In this document: piece by piece, positions 33,931-48,302 of the stretch
Numbering within the stretch: position 1 is the first letter of the stretch
Layout: each line of letters opens with the position of its first letter
Assembly: GCF_002078875.1 (NCBI RefSeq)
Contig: NC_034414.1
Coordinates: 28,962,450 to 29,026,449, forward strand
DNA: 64,000 nt
Direction: 5' to 3'
Source: Numida meleagris
Lineage: Eukaryota > Chordata > Aves > Galliformes > Numididae
Notes under the pieces: model-generated
Databases searched by the model: none
What the model was told of the DNA's origin: nothing
What the model saw: the letters and a program-made list of their open reading frames with translations, nothing else
Made by a program: the position numbers and the translations under genes

Positions 33931-36789
33931 GTTTTGTTCCTGGCACACTCATTTTCCCCACCATTCAGAGCCAACTTGCGCAGTGTTGCAACATCCTCAT
34001 CTCTGCCATTCCTTTAATGACTCTCATAATCCCAGTTTTATAGCCATAAATATATTCATCTCCATTTTCTTCATAGAGAAGCCTAAACATATTTAACAGA
34101 ATCCTAAACAATGAAACTATGATGGCAGTTAAATCATAACCACACAAAACAGCAGGATGTACACTCAAAAGGATTCTTCATGTTAACTCAACAGAGAGTA
34201 AAAGCTTCTCACACTCTACAAATACAAATAAATATGTTTATCTACTTCCTAACAATGATATACGGATAAACGGTGTACACTTTCACACATACATCTGCAA
34301 GAAACCTTTTTTCAATACAGCTCCTATGCAAAGGACAAGCTTCGACTACTCACATGCTCCTGTTCTGCTTCCTCCAAAATTGTCTATTCCATATTAATGC
34401 CTGGCTGCCAAAACACATTATTTCCATAGCTGTATCCCTGTCATAAGCCATTAGTTCCACACTCTTACTACACATAATACATACATTCCACATTCTTTTC
34501 CTTAACATGCAAATCTTTCCAACCATGGTCCCCTTTGTTCTGCTGCCTCTCAACCCACCAGCATATGCAGGAGAGCTCACAAACTGATCCTCTGGGATAT
34601 ACACAAACATGACCAATATGTTCTTTGTGATTCGTACGTGACCACAGGAGAGATTTTGAGGTTCCCTCTCAAGCCTCAAATTGTTTAAGAATTGCCCAGA
34701 TTCCTGACCTCTTTCATCTGCACTAAGTGGTTTACACTGGTTATTATGAATCTGCTTTCAAGGCTCCTAGGCAATAACTGATTTTGTTTACAGTAAAAAC
34801 TTTTCCACTGGCACAAAGCATTGTTCTTAGACAACACAGAGGTGAACAACTACATAATTGCCACCATTTCCTGCTGTCAAAAATGACCATACTGAATTCA
34901 GGGCTATGCTTTGCATTCAATCAGCAGCAACATTTACAAGTACTTTTTTTACAAAGAGCATCTCCTTTTCCATGAGGTCTTGATCCCAACAGTTCCTGTC
35001 TGCCTTCAAAACCAGGAGGTGGAACCTGCTTCACCGTTATCTGGATACTTTGGTCCAAAAGGTAGCAGAATTGACAATGTGAATCTCAACAAAATTCAGA
35101 ATATTTCACTTGCTCCAGAAAATGCTCTTATGCCACAAGGTTGTGGTACTCAGGCCTGTAGAGGTGAACAAGGCTGTCTTTGATTCCCTGAGACAACAGC
35201 TGTACCTAGGCACTCAGAGCTGGCACAGCCCACGACAAAACCCTGGTTTGGGGCACTACTAGTAGTACTTGGGGTGCAAAGTCAGAGCTTGCAATTTGGA
35301 GGGCATGAAGTACAATATATTTATTCCCAGAAATCCTCCTATTCTCCTTAAGGCAATGGCTGGCACTGTCTCTTTTGGAGCAGGGAAATGGCTGAAGAAC
35401 AGCTGAGATCTTGGTATTACCAGACAAATTTGTCACTATTCTTAATTTGCACGCATGCTATGGTGACGTGTGTATTACATATACTTAGGCTGCATAGCTG
35501 AATGCTCATGTTATATCAAGCTGCGCATGATTTTACAACTGGCTCTGCTCCTTGAGCAGTGGGAGCAGCTCTTGAGCATTTCTGATAGGCAGGCTACAGC
35601 CCAGCAGCTGGAGCCGTAACGCTCCAGCGCGATCTCTCCCCCATCCCAACCACCTCACCTCCTCCGTCCCTCAACATTCTTTGCTGCTTTATTTATTCTG
35701 CAGAAAACATCTGTGAGGGTATACGGCCAAGGTAAAACATTTTGGCAAACAGTCATTTTTCATAGCTCAGCTTAAAGGGAAAATAGGAAGACTGCCCCTT
35801 CTCCTCAGAGAAGGGGAAGGGTGGGGTTGAGAAAGGAGATCTGGAAGCAGCCCAGCCAAATAGAAGACTGGCTGCCCCACTAGTCCTTTTAAAGGAAAAC
35901 TGAACTGTTTTTTTTTTTGGTAGAATGAACCATGTTGGCAGGAGAGCAAAGGTTTAACTGAGAGAAACTGTATTAATTTTTAGAGAAACCATTTAGATAA
36001 CTTTCAGGAAAATCTTCAAGAAATTGGGATGTGTAAGGCTGAACATAATATTTCAAGAAAATGTGTAAATTATACTGCAGAGATTATTTAAGACCAGACT
36101 GACATACTAATAAAAATCTTCTACAGAGAACAATCCTTCACTACTAGGAGATGTACTCAACTACACTGCAGGTCTTTTTCAATGTTAAACTTCCATGACT
36201 GTATAGAATTGGGGCCCTGAGAGGGGAAAGAGAAAAAAGTGGGATTATTATTTTTGCTGATTAACAGATTGACTTTCTGAAGCATTACAGTGCTCTGTAG
36301 ACCTACATGGTATAGGCCTGAGGTAGGGAACTGCGGATTTCTCCAGTCAGCCATAGTTTACTACTGAAGTTCTGCAGTGGAGCAGAGAAGCTCATGGCAG
36401 TACTCGCACTCACAGCTGCCATTCTTGGATCAGCTCTGGAAGCAAGGCGGGGAGAGACAAAATGTTCAGCTGGGAAGTGAAGGACTTGGTAGGTGACAAG
36501 GAGATTCCAGATTTACTTAAAGGACCTCCAAACAGACAGTCACCACTTCATTCCTCCCTGAGCTGCAGCTGCCCCTTGGTGAAACAGCAAAGCTGCATGC
36601 AAAACACAGGGGAGCTTAGTTTAGGAGGTGAGGAATGCTTTGTTTACTGTTTAACAGGAAATCTGAACAAAAAAGTCAGGAATCGTTCAAAAGCACTGTG
36701 CTTCAAAGATAAATGAAAAGGTCAGCTTGGCACTGAGGCCCAGCTCTGCTCCCAGTCACGCTCAGGACATTCCCTGCTCTCACCAGCTC
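33931..36789. other. Unique non-coding sequence
   Basis: No exon or repeat family is recognised. A minus-strand open frame of 109 codons (34350-34679) has no known domain. A 7-bp-stem hairpin (ctggagc/gctccag) lies at 35608-35627 in a small CpG-containing patch (35600-35660). Confidence 0.4.
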
Positions 36790-36875
36790 AGCTGCTACAT
36801 AACCTGCTGATCAGAGAGAAGCAGAGCTGTCCTAAAGCCCAGAGCTGAAAAGAAGATGCAGGTGAGTACTGGGGA
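36790..36875 (+). promoter_or_regulatory. Candidate promoter with tiny first exon
   Basis: A TACATAA TATA-like element (about 36796-36802) lies about 55 bp upstream of an ATG (36856-36858). The ATG is followed at once by a very strong splice donor, CAG/GTGAGT, with the exon end at 36861. This would be a first coding exon of only two codons, a layout seen in some vertebrate genes. No matching downstream exon is recognised, so this may be chance. Confidence 0.2.
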
Positions 36876-37174
36876 GCCATCTGAGAGCTACCACAAGCAG
36901 TGCCACAGCTGAGCAGGACTGAGTACGCTGCCTGTTTGATCTCCCTTTGCCCCTGTCTGCCCTCCTTCCAAATCTAGATAGGCTTCAAATTAATTTTACA
37001 ATCTCAAGTGCTGCTAACACAATCAAATTATGAAATAAAAGCTCATCTTGAGGGAAGGCAGAAATCAGCTCCCTTCTCTGTCTCACAGCTGTCCCTTCCT
37101 CCTCCCCATGCGTTCCCGAAACCTGGGACTGTTCCAAGTGCTAAATGCACTGGAAAGCATATCCTCGGGCCAGC

Positions 37175-37290
37175 TGTGATCTGATCATGGCGCGTTGGCT
37201 GTGGGTGAATCAGAAACCAGCCGATAGGCCCCGAAACAATGCGGCCCCTTGTTAGGCTGCGAGAGCGGCCTTCTCCTGCAGCCCCCGCCC
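37175..37290. promoter_or_regulatory. Small CpG cluster
   Basis: About eight CpG dinucleotides occur in roughly 110 bp ('atggcgcgttgg', 'gccgataggccccgaaac', 'gcggcc', 'gagagcggcc'). The surrounding sequence is strongly CpG-depleted. It is too short to qualify as a CpG island. It could be a minor regulatory patch or a remnant of young transposed sequence; no repeat family was recognised. Confidence 0.2.
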
Positions 37291-40200
37291 AGCAGCCAGC
37301 CTCCAGCAGAGCAGGGTGCCAGCAGCCTTCTGCAGCATGCCATGCGGGATCCTGCCTGCCAGCCCCGTGCTGAGCTACAGATACTTTCTGTTGGGAATGA
37401 CATGCTCCTTGTCTCAGGAGAAAAGCAGGTGAACATCAAGCCACGGGCTGCTACTGGTATTTCTGCACAAGCTACTGTAGGATGGCCCCGGCAGTGGTAC
37501 CTGGTACTACAGTTCCTCTGGAATCCCAAGGGCTGGAAGCCTCCTGGGAAGCTTCTCATCGTCAGCTGAGCAGTGCACGTATCAGGCCTAGGAACCGGAT
37601 TTATCTGGCCTCTCAGCTTTGCTGATGTTTTGTAGGCTTTGTACGTTTATGACATTGAGTAAGCATTATAGAAATCAAGCAATGGCACACTGCCAGAGCC
37701 CTCCGCTTTTCCCAGCCAAGCTCACAGCGAGTGAGGCTGCTCCAGTCCGCAGGAGCAGAGGGAAGGGGTGAGTGGTGGGGCAGGGCTCGCTCTTCTCCGA
37801 GGCGATATGCTGAGGGGACAGCATGCTGTCCTGAGGGAGAAGGGGCTGTGATCAGTGCACATTTGAAGTAGTTTATAAAAGGCTGCAGAGAAATTTAATC
37901 CTGGTGCTTTAACCAAGTCTCAAAATGAAGAGCTGTTCGCATTTGTAGTAAAGTAGCATGTCAAAGCCCCAATCAGGATTACCCACTGTGTTAGGCAGGA
38001 CAGACCCATCTTCATGGTAAATACATTCTGCCAGTCAATTCCCACTGCAGCTTTGATTAGACATGTTTTCCTTGCTTACTGCCGTAAACAGCTGCCATGT
38101 TGCATCACAGCTGCATTTCAGTGGGTGTTGAAGATCCAAATACATTGATCCTAACAAATTTCAGCATAAATACCTGTCTTAAATTGGGACACTTCCAAAT
38201 AAAAATATACCGTACTGGTGCAAGGTACTATTGATTGTTGATAAAAATCAAAATGAAACACCTGTTTTCTTTGTGTTTTGCTATACTGAATTACTTTAAA
38301 AGCTAGGAAAATTACATACCCTAATGTATGAACCACTTGATCATTACCAGTCACTTGCCTTATGGGGATACCAGCACCAGCTCTCAAAAGAAATAGAGCA
38401 GAAAGTTAATCTTCCTGAAAATTAGTGTTGCTTTGGATAACTGTAATAAGTTCTAATCACGTCCAAACTGAATCTGCAGATGTGGCTCAGACGTGTATAT
38501 ACTTTTCCACTCTACCGACTTCTGCTGTGGAATTTCCATATTTTGAGCTGAAACACCTCTGAAGCTGGCCCTGATATTTTATTGTACTCCAGTTGCATCA
38601 AAAGGGAAATTTGCCCGGCTAGAGCAGACGGCAAAAATTGAGGTCTAAATCATTAAAATACACACTGAGATGTGTGTAGAGATATTTTTCATGAACTAGG
38701 TCGGTCAACAAGAACCACGTATTGGACCATCACAACAACGAACGTGGGGCACAGCAGTTGAACATAAAGCCCACAAAAATGTAATATGAATATGTTCTAC
38801 TAAAACTTAATCTCCTTTCTGCAAAGAGAACTATCAAGATTTTCTTGCAGCACAGAACTCAGTAAATTTTCTTTGAATAGTCATGTGTGTGTGACAGAGA
38901 GAAAAAGAGAGAGAAAGAATTAGACTGGAATGCTCTAAGGATGTATGCCAAGCTCTCTGCATCTGGAAAGCTGAAAGCAGAACTATATTTAGTGCACAAT
39001 GACTTGCAATAATTTGTGAGGGGGAAATAAAGAAAAGAACAAAAAAGAGAGAGAAAAAAAACCCAACAAAACTTAAGTTACCAGTGTTAGCCAATTAAAT
39101 GAATTATAAAGAAAAAAGAAAAATCAAGTTGGGAAAAGGATAAGTTAAACCCTGGGGTATATGTTATTGTAAGAGCTTCTGCAGGCAGAAATTCTGTATA
39201 GAATTAGCAGGCATATTTATAAACACGCTACAGATAATGCATACTTCAGTATAAATACCACCTCAAAGAATGTACAAGGGATTTCTGGTGCACAACTGTT
39301 AGGGCATTGACCTCTGCTGTACATTCATTTCCTTTATGTGGCTGAAATAGCCTAAATATATGTTCCTTAGTGGTGCATGGGAAACTTTTTCCGTAAGGTA
39401 ATTACAACTACAAGGGAAGTCCATGAATGCATTACAAACTCTTCATCAAGTATGTCTCAGTTATCATGCGTTCCGCTAGGCCTTGTAAACAGAAAAACCA
39501 TGAAGTCTACCTTCTACAGATGCAGTACATTCAAAACAAAGATGATAAAACACTTTCTAAACTCCTCATCATATATTCTAAAAATTATTTATCTAAAATT
39601 TCTGAATTCCTTATCATATCTTGTTATAAAAACAAGACAGAACAACCATGTTCCCGTTCCACAGCTTACACAGATTTTGTTCTGTCCTGCACTTGATTTG
39701 AACACCTCATTGGCTCTTCAGTATCATTCGTGTTTCCAGGCAGTTTCTCAGACCTGAGATCTCAGTACCCCAGATTCTACATCTTTTGCACTTAAAAGGA
39801 CATCTCAAATAACAAATGGAACCTATTTTCGTTAAAGCTGAGGTGCTTGTCTCACACAGTTTAAAGGATAACTAAGATGAAAACAAACAGCATTACTGAC
39901 AAAACGATAGAAAGACAGTCATGTTTACAACTGCCAAAGCATCTTCTGGTGCTTAGTTATTCTAGCTTAAAGCTTCTAGACAGCAGTATGCTTCCAGGAG
40001 TTTTTCAAAGTGAGCATCATGTGCCACTGCACAGCAATCAAGTCCCTAGAACGTGGTGCAAGACAGTGGGGCCTTGGAGTCCAGAGGAGTCCTTTTGCTC
40101 CCTGCAGCGCCAGGAGAAGAGCAGCCCGTTGCCTTTGAAGCACAGACTGGAGCAATAGCCAATTTGAAGAGAAGCAGGGAGTGTTTTTCAAGTCTGGTTC

Positions 40201-43200
40201 CTTTAGCTTTCCGTCTTTATTGTGCTTGTATTTATAAATAATAGAATGAAAAAGAGTGTCTTTCTGAAATGGAAAGTTTGGGAAGAAGGCAAAAACCAGC
40301 AGCCATCTATCTGGCTTCAGTATTAGCTAGCATTTGAGGGGATCTGTATATTCACCTAATGACAAGCTTCAAGTTGTGGCTTTCTTAAATTAGTACTCTC
40401 ATGTGCCTCATGTACAGATAGATAAAGGCTGTTCTGAGATACACTCTTCCTGGCTCTGGCTATGTTAAGACAGCAGTATCGCTTGCATGCCAGTGCCCTT
40501 CATCCCTGCCCTACAGGGCTGTTCCTAAGAGAAAAAGGAGAGATCTTATTTCCTGCTATATTAAATACATAGTTTCTAGGCTGTAGTCTGTCAACTAACC
40601 CACCAGCATTTGTGATACACATATATAGGTATTGGAGCACAGTCAAACCAACCCACAGAAGCAGCAAAGCAGTAACTGAGGTACCATTTTGCAGCGTGCT
40701 CGCGCACTCTTCACCAGTAATACAATAGACATGCATAATTTTAGTGTTTTAATTTTTCAGTGCAGGACAAAGAGTGACAGAAGCAGTGTATCTCTTTGTA
40801 GGGCCATACCTAGAGCAACAGAAAGGATGGAGAGTAGAAATATGGGCACTTTCTGTACGGTAGGAGCAGAAGAGAAATGGGGCAACATATAGAACCAAGA
40901 GACAAGGATGCCAAATAAAACAAGGCAGAGATTGAGATAACAGCTACAGAGATTTAACCGGCAATTACAGGAACTGTAGCAATGCACACAATGCAGTGCA
41001 AGGGCAGTGTTATAAAACAGTCATGTAAATCTTTATACCAACCCTAAACTTGATACAAGGACTGGGGAAATAAAGACACCTAACTGGTAAAGTAAGAGGC
41101 TGTACAGAGCTCTCCAGAGGGATTTGACTTGTTCCTCTAGGCAAGTTCACAGTGCCTGAGACACAAGACAAAAAGACTCCACAGCTTTCCTTAAAGGTGA
41201 CACAGAACTTTTTTCTTCCTCATGTTTCCCTCAGGCAGAGCCTTCATGGATGTCATGTACGCTTTAAAGGAAAAACATACTAGTTTGAAGTATTATAAAT
41301 GAAAGCAGCTAAAGAAAACTGCTATAAGGGCCAAGCAGACTTTGATACTGAAGCCTTCATGCTTCACATTCTTTAGGCTCTGAGATCCTGTTAGAATCAG
41401 AACTGCTGTCTACAAATACCCTGCTGAAGTCAGCAGAAGATGAGGATTTACTGTAATCACTACAGCACTGGGCAGTGAGTTAGGCTCGTTCCTGAGCTGT
41501 TTCCTAAGAGATGTTAACCACCTCAGCTGGGTGCTCTTTGTAGTTGTGGTAGAGGTCAGCTCTGTCTCTAAGCACAAATCAGAAAAGTAAATCTAGTCTA
41601 AACAATTCTCTGTACTGTTCCAGAAGCAATTAAAGGCACTTTGCTTTGTATCTTTCCCCCAGGTGTGAGCAGACACTTCCCGCAGACAGTATGCACAGCA
41701 AGAGCTCAAAAAACATCAACTCTGCAGAGAAAAGTCAAAAATCCCCACTGCTTTGGGCATGGAAGACAGAACTGGACAAAACAGGATCAGCTTCTCCAGG
41801 CACTGACTACAGCCTGTAGTTAGAGGAAAGTGGACATAAAACATTTCTGGCTCAGTTCATCAAACTTCATCAGGCTCTTTGTTACAAGGGCAATACTAAG
41901 AGGTAAGATATCCACTTTTAGATTCTCTGTTATTTAGCTGGGAATAAAAAAGCAGTGTGCTCCATCAGCATAATACCTAAATTCATGGTAGAGATACTGG
42001 TGTGCAGGAGACTAAAATCATCCCTTCATTCCTGTGCAGTACCTTTGTAAACCAGTAATGATATGAAAACAACAGACAGAACAGAATGGTAAAGTGAATG
42101 CTCATTCATTTTAAAACAAATATCCCAGGTAAAGAGCTTTTGGTTGTTTCCTTGTTCAGGAGTCTTCAAAAGTAGAATAATAAATACAATTGCTTCTAAG
42201 TACACCTATAATTTTAGGTATATAACATATACCTAAAATTTCTCACTGGTCTTGCAGGGACCCAGCAAAAGCAATCCTGGGAGGTCGATACACTGTCCAC
42301 GAAGCTCCAGCATATTAGCACTGGCATGTCACTAGTCCTTCAAACTAGAAATCTACCTTTGCAACTAGCACTCATGACAGAGGTGATGAAACATGAGTAG
42401 CTTGAGGAATCAAGATTTTTTCTAACATTCTTATTTTAAAAGTTTTTTTTTCCTCTCTTTTTTTTCTCCTATCAAAGTCAACACATTGATGCCTTCTGTG
42501 GGTGACTCTGACCAGTGTGCGATGTTCTGTTTTCATTCAAACCCCACTACACCCTGCTGTGTGGACCTACATTTGGGGCTAGCCAATGCACTTTTGCGTT
42601 TCAGAAATGGAAACAAATGCACAAGGTGGCAGAGGGTAGGAAGTCAGGTCTATCTGTGCCCCTCTTTGAACATTAGATATCCTCCATCTCCATCATCAGG
42701 GGGTTTATTTTTACAATTAGATAACTTTTATTTAGCATGGAAAACTGAGTGCACACATTTGGTTATATGCAAACAATCTGAGCAAACTGGAATGTGGAAG
42801 AAAGGTGTCACCCTGAGTTCTATAAAAGGAATTTTTGGCACACGAATTCATGCAGTGATCTGATTCTCTAAAACACAATCCATGCTATGGCTCAAATTCC
42901 CCCCTGTGGATTATATCAGCGAAGAAGCTGGTCCCAACACTTTTATGATAGCATAACATCAGCGTCTGGATATTGGTGGAACTGTCACGAGTTCTGTGAT
43001 AATAGCAATGATTCAAATGTTTTTAATATTGTAAAAACGGGCTTGTTTCTCCACCGTCTCTCACAGTGGCTTGGAGGAGAAGTTAGGGCATGCGGAGAAG
43101 CTAACTACAGATATTTCGTACTGAGCTGCTAAGCTCTTGCTCATAACAGAACTACCCCAAACAAAGAGTTAATTCAGCAGAAGATAAAGGACGTACAAAT

Positions 43201-46200
43201 TAATTTCAAGTTACTCCCTTACACGCATCTTACTACAGAGGAGGGATGGGCAGCTGACTGTTCTCATCCCACAGGAGGAATTCTCTACTGGGTAGCTGTC
43301 AGCTCTAAGGTCATTTTGTACTCTCACATGACTTAAGAGACAAGAGAATCAGACTTGCTGGGTTTTATTCAGCTAACAAATACTAGATATTCTGCTTTCA
43401 TTAGTAGTATCCTATTGAAACTGTGCAGCTTCATTTAATGAGTGAGACTCTATTTAGGTATACATGTCTGTCCAAGAATCCAGCTGAAATTAAAGGATCA
43501 CACTAGTCTTCAGCTGCTATCATAAAATCATTACAGAACATTGCATAATTAAACTCTCCATGCAGTTTTATTTTAAAACACATCCTGGCCTGGCCGCTCT
43601 TGACTAAACCTGAGATGATTTGGCAGAGTTGTGTGGGATGACACACCGAAATGAGACAAACGTGTGCAGGTTAGGCTGGAGTTAGAGGTTGTAAGATTCA
43701 AGACCAAATGTTGAGGCAGGAGCTACAGCTTCAGTTTGAAACAGCAGGGACAGAGCTGCAAGGAGGAAGCTTGCAGAGTACCTGGGAGTGCTGGGGCTGC
43801 CTACAGCCGGTACTCTCAGCCTTTCACTTTCCTGCCCACCACACATGTCTAAATATCCTGAGAAAAACAAGAAGCAAAACAATTGGTGACTGTAGTGTGA
43901 ATAATAAAAGCCTGGCTTTCCTCTTGGAACTTCGCTGTTGCTCTTAAGCCACTCCAGCTGTGCTCTCAGGGTCCAGGATGTCAGCACAGCTCCGCCAGTG
44001 GACTAATGCCTTGTGTCCACTCTGGAGTAATCTTCGACACCCCTTTATATGCTGTATTGTAAGTCTGGTGTGGGTTTCTGGGTCGGAAGATCAGCATTAC
44101 CTCTCTACTCCAGATAGCTGGTTTCTGTATGTCATTCCACCAAGAGCGAAAAAACAGAGGTTGAAGATAAAGCTGTGCATGGGATGTACTGAGCTGCCAG
44201 CAGTACAGTCCTTTGTTTGCAGCAGGAACAGGCAGAGCATCCATTAGAAACACTGACTGATAGATCCAGAGTGATCTTGTGGTAGAACAAAAAAGTTTTC
44301 AAACCTCTAATAGACAGTGTGACTGTAAGAGCTGACTCAAAGGCAAACGCTGAATTAGTTCTGGCTGAAACTCCATGGATTTCAGTTCCCTATAATGAAT
44401 TCATCCCTACAAGACAGTGCAGCTATTCTTTCAATACCAGGATCTCTCTCATGTCCAGAGCATTCCTACTGATATCAGCCTTCACTTACTGTGTGTTTTG
44501 GTTATTTAGCATTACTGAGAGAAGATGAAAAAAGATACAATATGGCTACTTTACGCAGTTCTTTTTGTAACTGCAATTGATTCTTCAAAGGCTGGTGTGT
44601 TGTCCCTCTGCCAAGTACTACAGCACAGTCTTTACCTTCCCTCCTCTTTTTGCCACTGTCAGAAGAGCAGCTCATAAACCAGCTTTGCTCCAGACTGTAT
44701 CTTAGCGGGTACCAGCTACGTGAAAAGGCATGTCCTTCTCCCAAGCCAGTGCAGTTTGCATTCCCATGGTTTTTACTCATTGTGGTTTTGGAATACAAGA
44801 ATGAAATCACTGGGGCTGTCACTTCAGGGCTTTTCATAGGGATCAAGACTACTTAAAAATAGGCACAAAGGGAAAAGAAAATATATATTCCTTGCTGATT
44901 TATCTATTAATGCTGGAAAGCAGTTATATCTCTGATGTTTTGGAGAAGGATCAGACACCTTCATAGTCAAACAGCACCATCCAACATATGGCGGTAGATG
45001 AAGGTTGCCTTTTGCTTCTCACATTCACTCTGAATCCTTCTATATCATTCCTGCCAACACAATATGGTCCCTGAGGATCATTAACATTCTTCAGAAGAGC
45101 AAATCTCTCACTTATATAATAGGTTAGGTTGCACGGAATAACAGGTATGAAAAGCTCCCTCGGGGAAGACACCTGCAGAGTCTATTCCTTGACCTTCATT
45201 CAGCTCTGCTGCACCCACAGATGGCTGCTGTTTGACTCAGCACTGCACGAGCAGTACACACTCAGAGTATATCCCAGGAACAAAACATTAGCTCTTCTGA
45301 AAAAGAGCAGTCTTATAGAATTATTTGTAAAGTGATGCTACCTTCCAATTTTGTTCAAATGAAAAGCATTCCTGTTTAAAGTCATGAACAGCTGAATACA
45401 TGCCTCCACTCACACTCTGTTTGTGAATATGCGTATCTCAAAGAGCAAAACTTCTAAACAGTGATGGCTGGAGGAAGTGTCATTCCATAAGAGTCCCTCA
45501 AAACACTAAAAATGCATTAAAAATACCCTGTTAATGAACTGAGGTCCCGTCAGCACAGCCTGTAACACACTATAGCTCACGTTACCAGTACAAATAAAAC
45601 TATTTCTTTTGACTGCAGTAGGCAACCTAATTTGATGTATTTCAGCTAAATGTAAATGGAATCAACATAAAACTTCCACCGACACTCTCACAACTAAATT
45701 TCACCTGGATTTCCTAAGCAAACATACACAGTACTTCCCCAGACAACATACATAGATAGACTTCCCAACAAGTAAAATGCATCCAGCCATTGTGAGGTTT
45801 TCTGCAGCTGCTCACTCTGGTATTCTGTCACTCTTGACCTCAGTAGGTTTTCTTAATGCTGCAAAGCTCATTCAACTCACTATAAAATACTATTTCAATG
45901 TATAGATATGGGATTCAGATGTTCTTTAAGGACAAACAGAAAGGAAGAGGCAGATTAAGAAGTTCTAGTATTTATCAGGTCTAATGTTTACATGCTGCAG
46001 AGAGAGAAAGTATGCTATTGATCCCAATATAGTAGCTGTCCTCACATCCTTCAAGGCGCATCTGCTTAGTGTATCAGGCACTCTTGTTATCCTGGGATAT
46101 TCAGAGGCTGACTTGACAACAAAGTGGAGAAAGGCCACTTGAAATCTTTTTCTTCCTTGGAGCAGTATGGTGGTGCTCTCAGAAAAAAACAAACCTTCAC

Positions 46201-48109
46201 ACTTCACAATGTATCCCCCCAGCACCATCTACTTATTAATAAGCATTTATTTTACACTGGAAAGAAGGAAGGATGTTCTCCTTGTTCTATCCAGTAATTT
46301 TTTCTTCAGTCAATGGTCAGCTGGGGCTCTTCCTACACTGCATTTACATATTGGGAATTTTTGATTCATTTGCTCTTCTTCCAATTCACAGTTCAACTTC
46401 CACCAGTTGATAAAAGTTCTATGCTCAGCTGTGTTCAGAGAAAAGCAGAGAGCCTGGCAACGGCAGAGATGTATGCAATTACTGACGTATATGGAACTCA
46501 CGGGACTGAAGGTTTGAGCCCAAACATTTAGAAGCTCACAGGAAAGACAAAGAAGTTTGGTGAGAGAAAGTTTGGAAGCTGAGTCGTAGTTAGAAGGGTG
46601 TCTGTCACTGTAGTGTAGTCATGGAAACTGAAAGCAAAGTGGGAGGTTCTGCTTTGGAATGAAGCAGATGACAGTAGATGAGTATGGCAGCTGGACAGAT
46701 ACAGCTGTTTTTCATCAAGATTGCATCTTCTTGTGAATGGCAACAACAAGTTGTTTTCAGACACAACCAAATCAGAGAAAGAAAGTAAACCCACATGACA
46801 TTCAATCTGCCTGACAGAAAACAGGACCAGCACACTTGATGTGGGACACAGGTACACATGGTCTGCAGTAGCAGTAAGAAGAGAGCTCTACTTGAAGTGG
46901 TCATTCTTTGCTCAGTTTCAATCACCTTGGATCAAGAATCCCAGTTGTTCTGGCTCTGCATTCATTCTTGAACTCCCTACTTTTGAGTAGGCCCATTAGT
47001 ATTTTGGGAGCGCAAAAAACTACTTAATTTCTCCCAAATGTCCCATCTAAAGTAATGGCATAATACCTGGCTCATTCTTTCAGCCCCACCAAACAATGAC
47101 TGCCAGGAAAACAGCCTAATTCTGTTTCTCCTAACAAAATGTAGCTAGCTCTTAAACACATAGCATTCTCTTTACTTTGTCTGTGTTTTTTTGGTGCAGA
47201 TCTCTGTAGTGTCTCTAGGTTTATGTCAGCTGCAGTCCTCCCCCTGAGACCAACTTGCTTCTTAGAGCATTTTAAAGCTGGAGCGTTTCCCAAGTCCTTC
47301 CAGATCTAACCTGATCCTTTTTCCTGGCAGCCTGCACTGAAGGACATAGCACCCACCTGCAAGGTAGGGTACTGATTTTAGGTTTGTCTCTGAAAAGCCT
47401 GACTTTTCTGTGATTGCTGAGAGTCACCTAAGATACCTTTATAGAGTAAATAAACACTCTTCTGATGAATGATAAACCTGGAAGAGAGAAATACTATCTC
47501 TCTTTGCTAAGATGATCAAAACCACCATATAAATGCACTGATAATGGACCTAAAAAATAGCAACATAACAGTAAATGAGTGAGTTCTTACCTTCCTGACA
47601 GAAGTGCACGTCCCTCTGCTGGAGCACCACTATGCAAGCAGCTGGGTGGGCACTGGGAATATGCAAGGGCTTTGAAGTGGGAGGCTGACAGACAGCAGCC
47701 AGCGATGGATAAAGATGAGATAAAAGGGAGGAAAAGTTCTGGAGAATCCAGAATAATGAATCTGGTACATACAGTAGAAGACTTCTCTAGTGTCAGTCCA
47801 TTTTGGAGACCTTGCTCATTCATCTGTAGAGATGTGACCAAGACCAACTTGGACAGCTACTCTCTTCCAAAGGGTTACCTCTGTGGAGTGACAGTGAAGA
47901 CGCTGGGGCAAAGAGAGGAAGCAGGAACATCTTAAAGTATCGTAAGAAAAGCTAATTGTTTCACCTTTGGAAAAACAGTAATCATTAACCTGGTTTCCAC
48001 CAAACTCTGGGAGAAAATTAAAAATATATCATGGTGTTTTCTTTCTTTTTTTTAAAAGGGACACGTACCATGTTCATAGCCTCTGCCACAGTATTAAAAA
48101 GTGAGGCTC
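37291..48109. other. Long unique non-coding stretch
   Basis: About 10.8 kb without a recognised exon, RNA gene or dispersed repeat. It is AT-rich, with purine-rich runs near 38895-38925 and 39020-39062. The one clear local structure is the hairpin at 42210-42240, listed separately. Open frames (for example 39377-39757 and 42486-42863 on plus, 44502-44846 on minus) have no recognised domains. Confidence 0.4.
42210..42240. repeat. Perfect 14-bp inverted repeat, 3-nt loop
   Basis: aattttaggtatat at 42210-42223 is exactly complementary to atatacctaaaatt at 42227-42240, with 'aac' between. It is AT-rich and could extrude as a cruciform. No RNA-gene or terminator role is expected in this context. 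Confidence 0.9.
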
Positions 48110-48302
48110 TCAATGGCTGATTACTCTCTGCCTAACAGGACAGGATCACATCTGTGAACTTGCCTGTGACTGCGTATGTGATGGGAGGTACTATACAAAA
48201 TGAGAACCAATGGATAAATGAATAAAGCATTGAACTGGATCATGTGACATATGGAATCAGTTTCTGATTCTGGTACAGACTTCTATATACCACTAGGAGA
48301 GT
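48110..48302 (+). repeat. Two adjoining MIR-like SINE fragments
   Basis: The first piece (about 48110-48200) ends in 'gatgggaggtactatacaaa', like the MIR-type tail 'gatgaaaggcgctatata'. A second piece (about 48222-48302) follows, with 'gcattgaactggatcatgtg' and 'tctgattctggtacagactt'. That resembles the 5' third of the sauropsid MIR consensus (gcactggactgggagtc ... ttctattcctggctctgcc). Both are diverged and partial. Confidence 0.4.
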
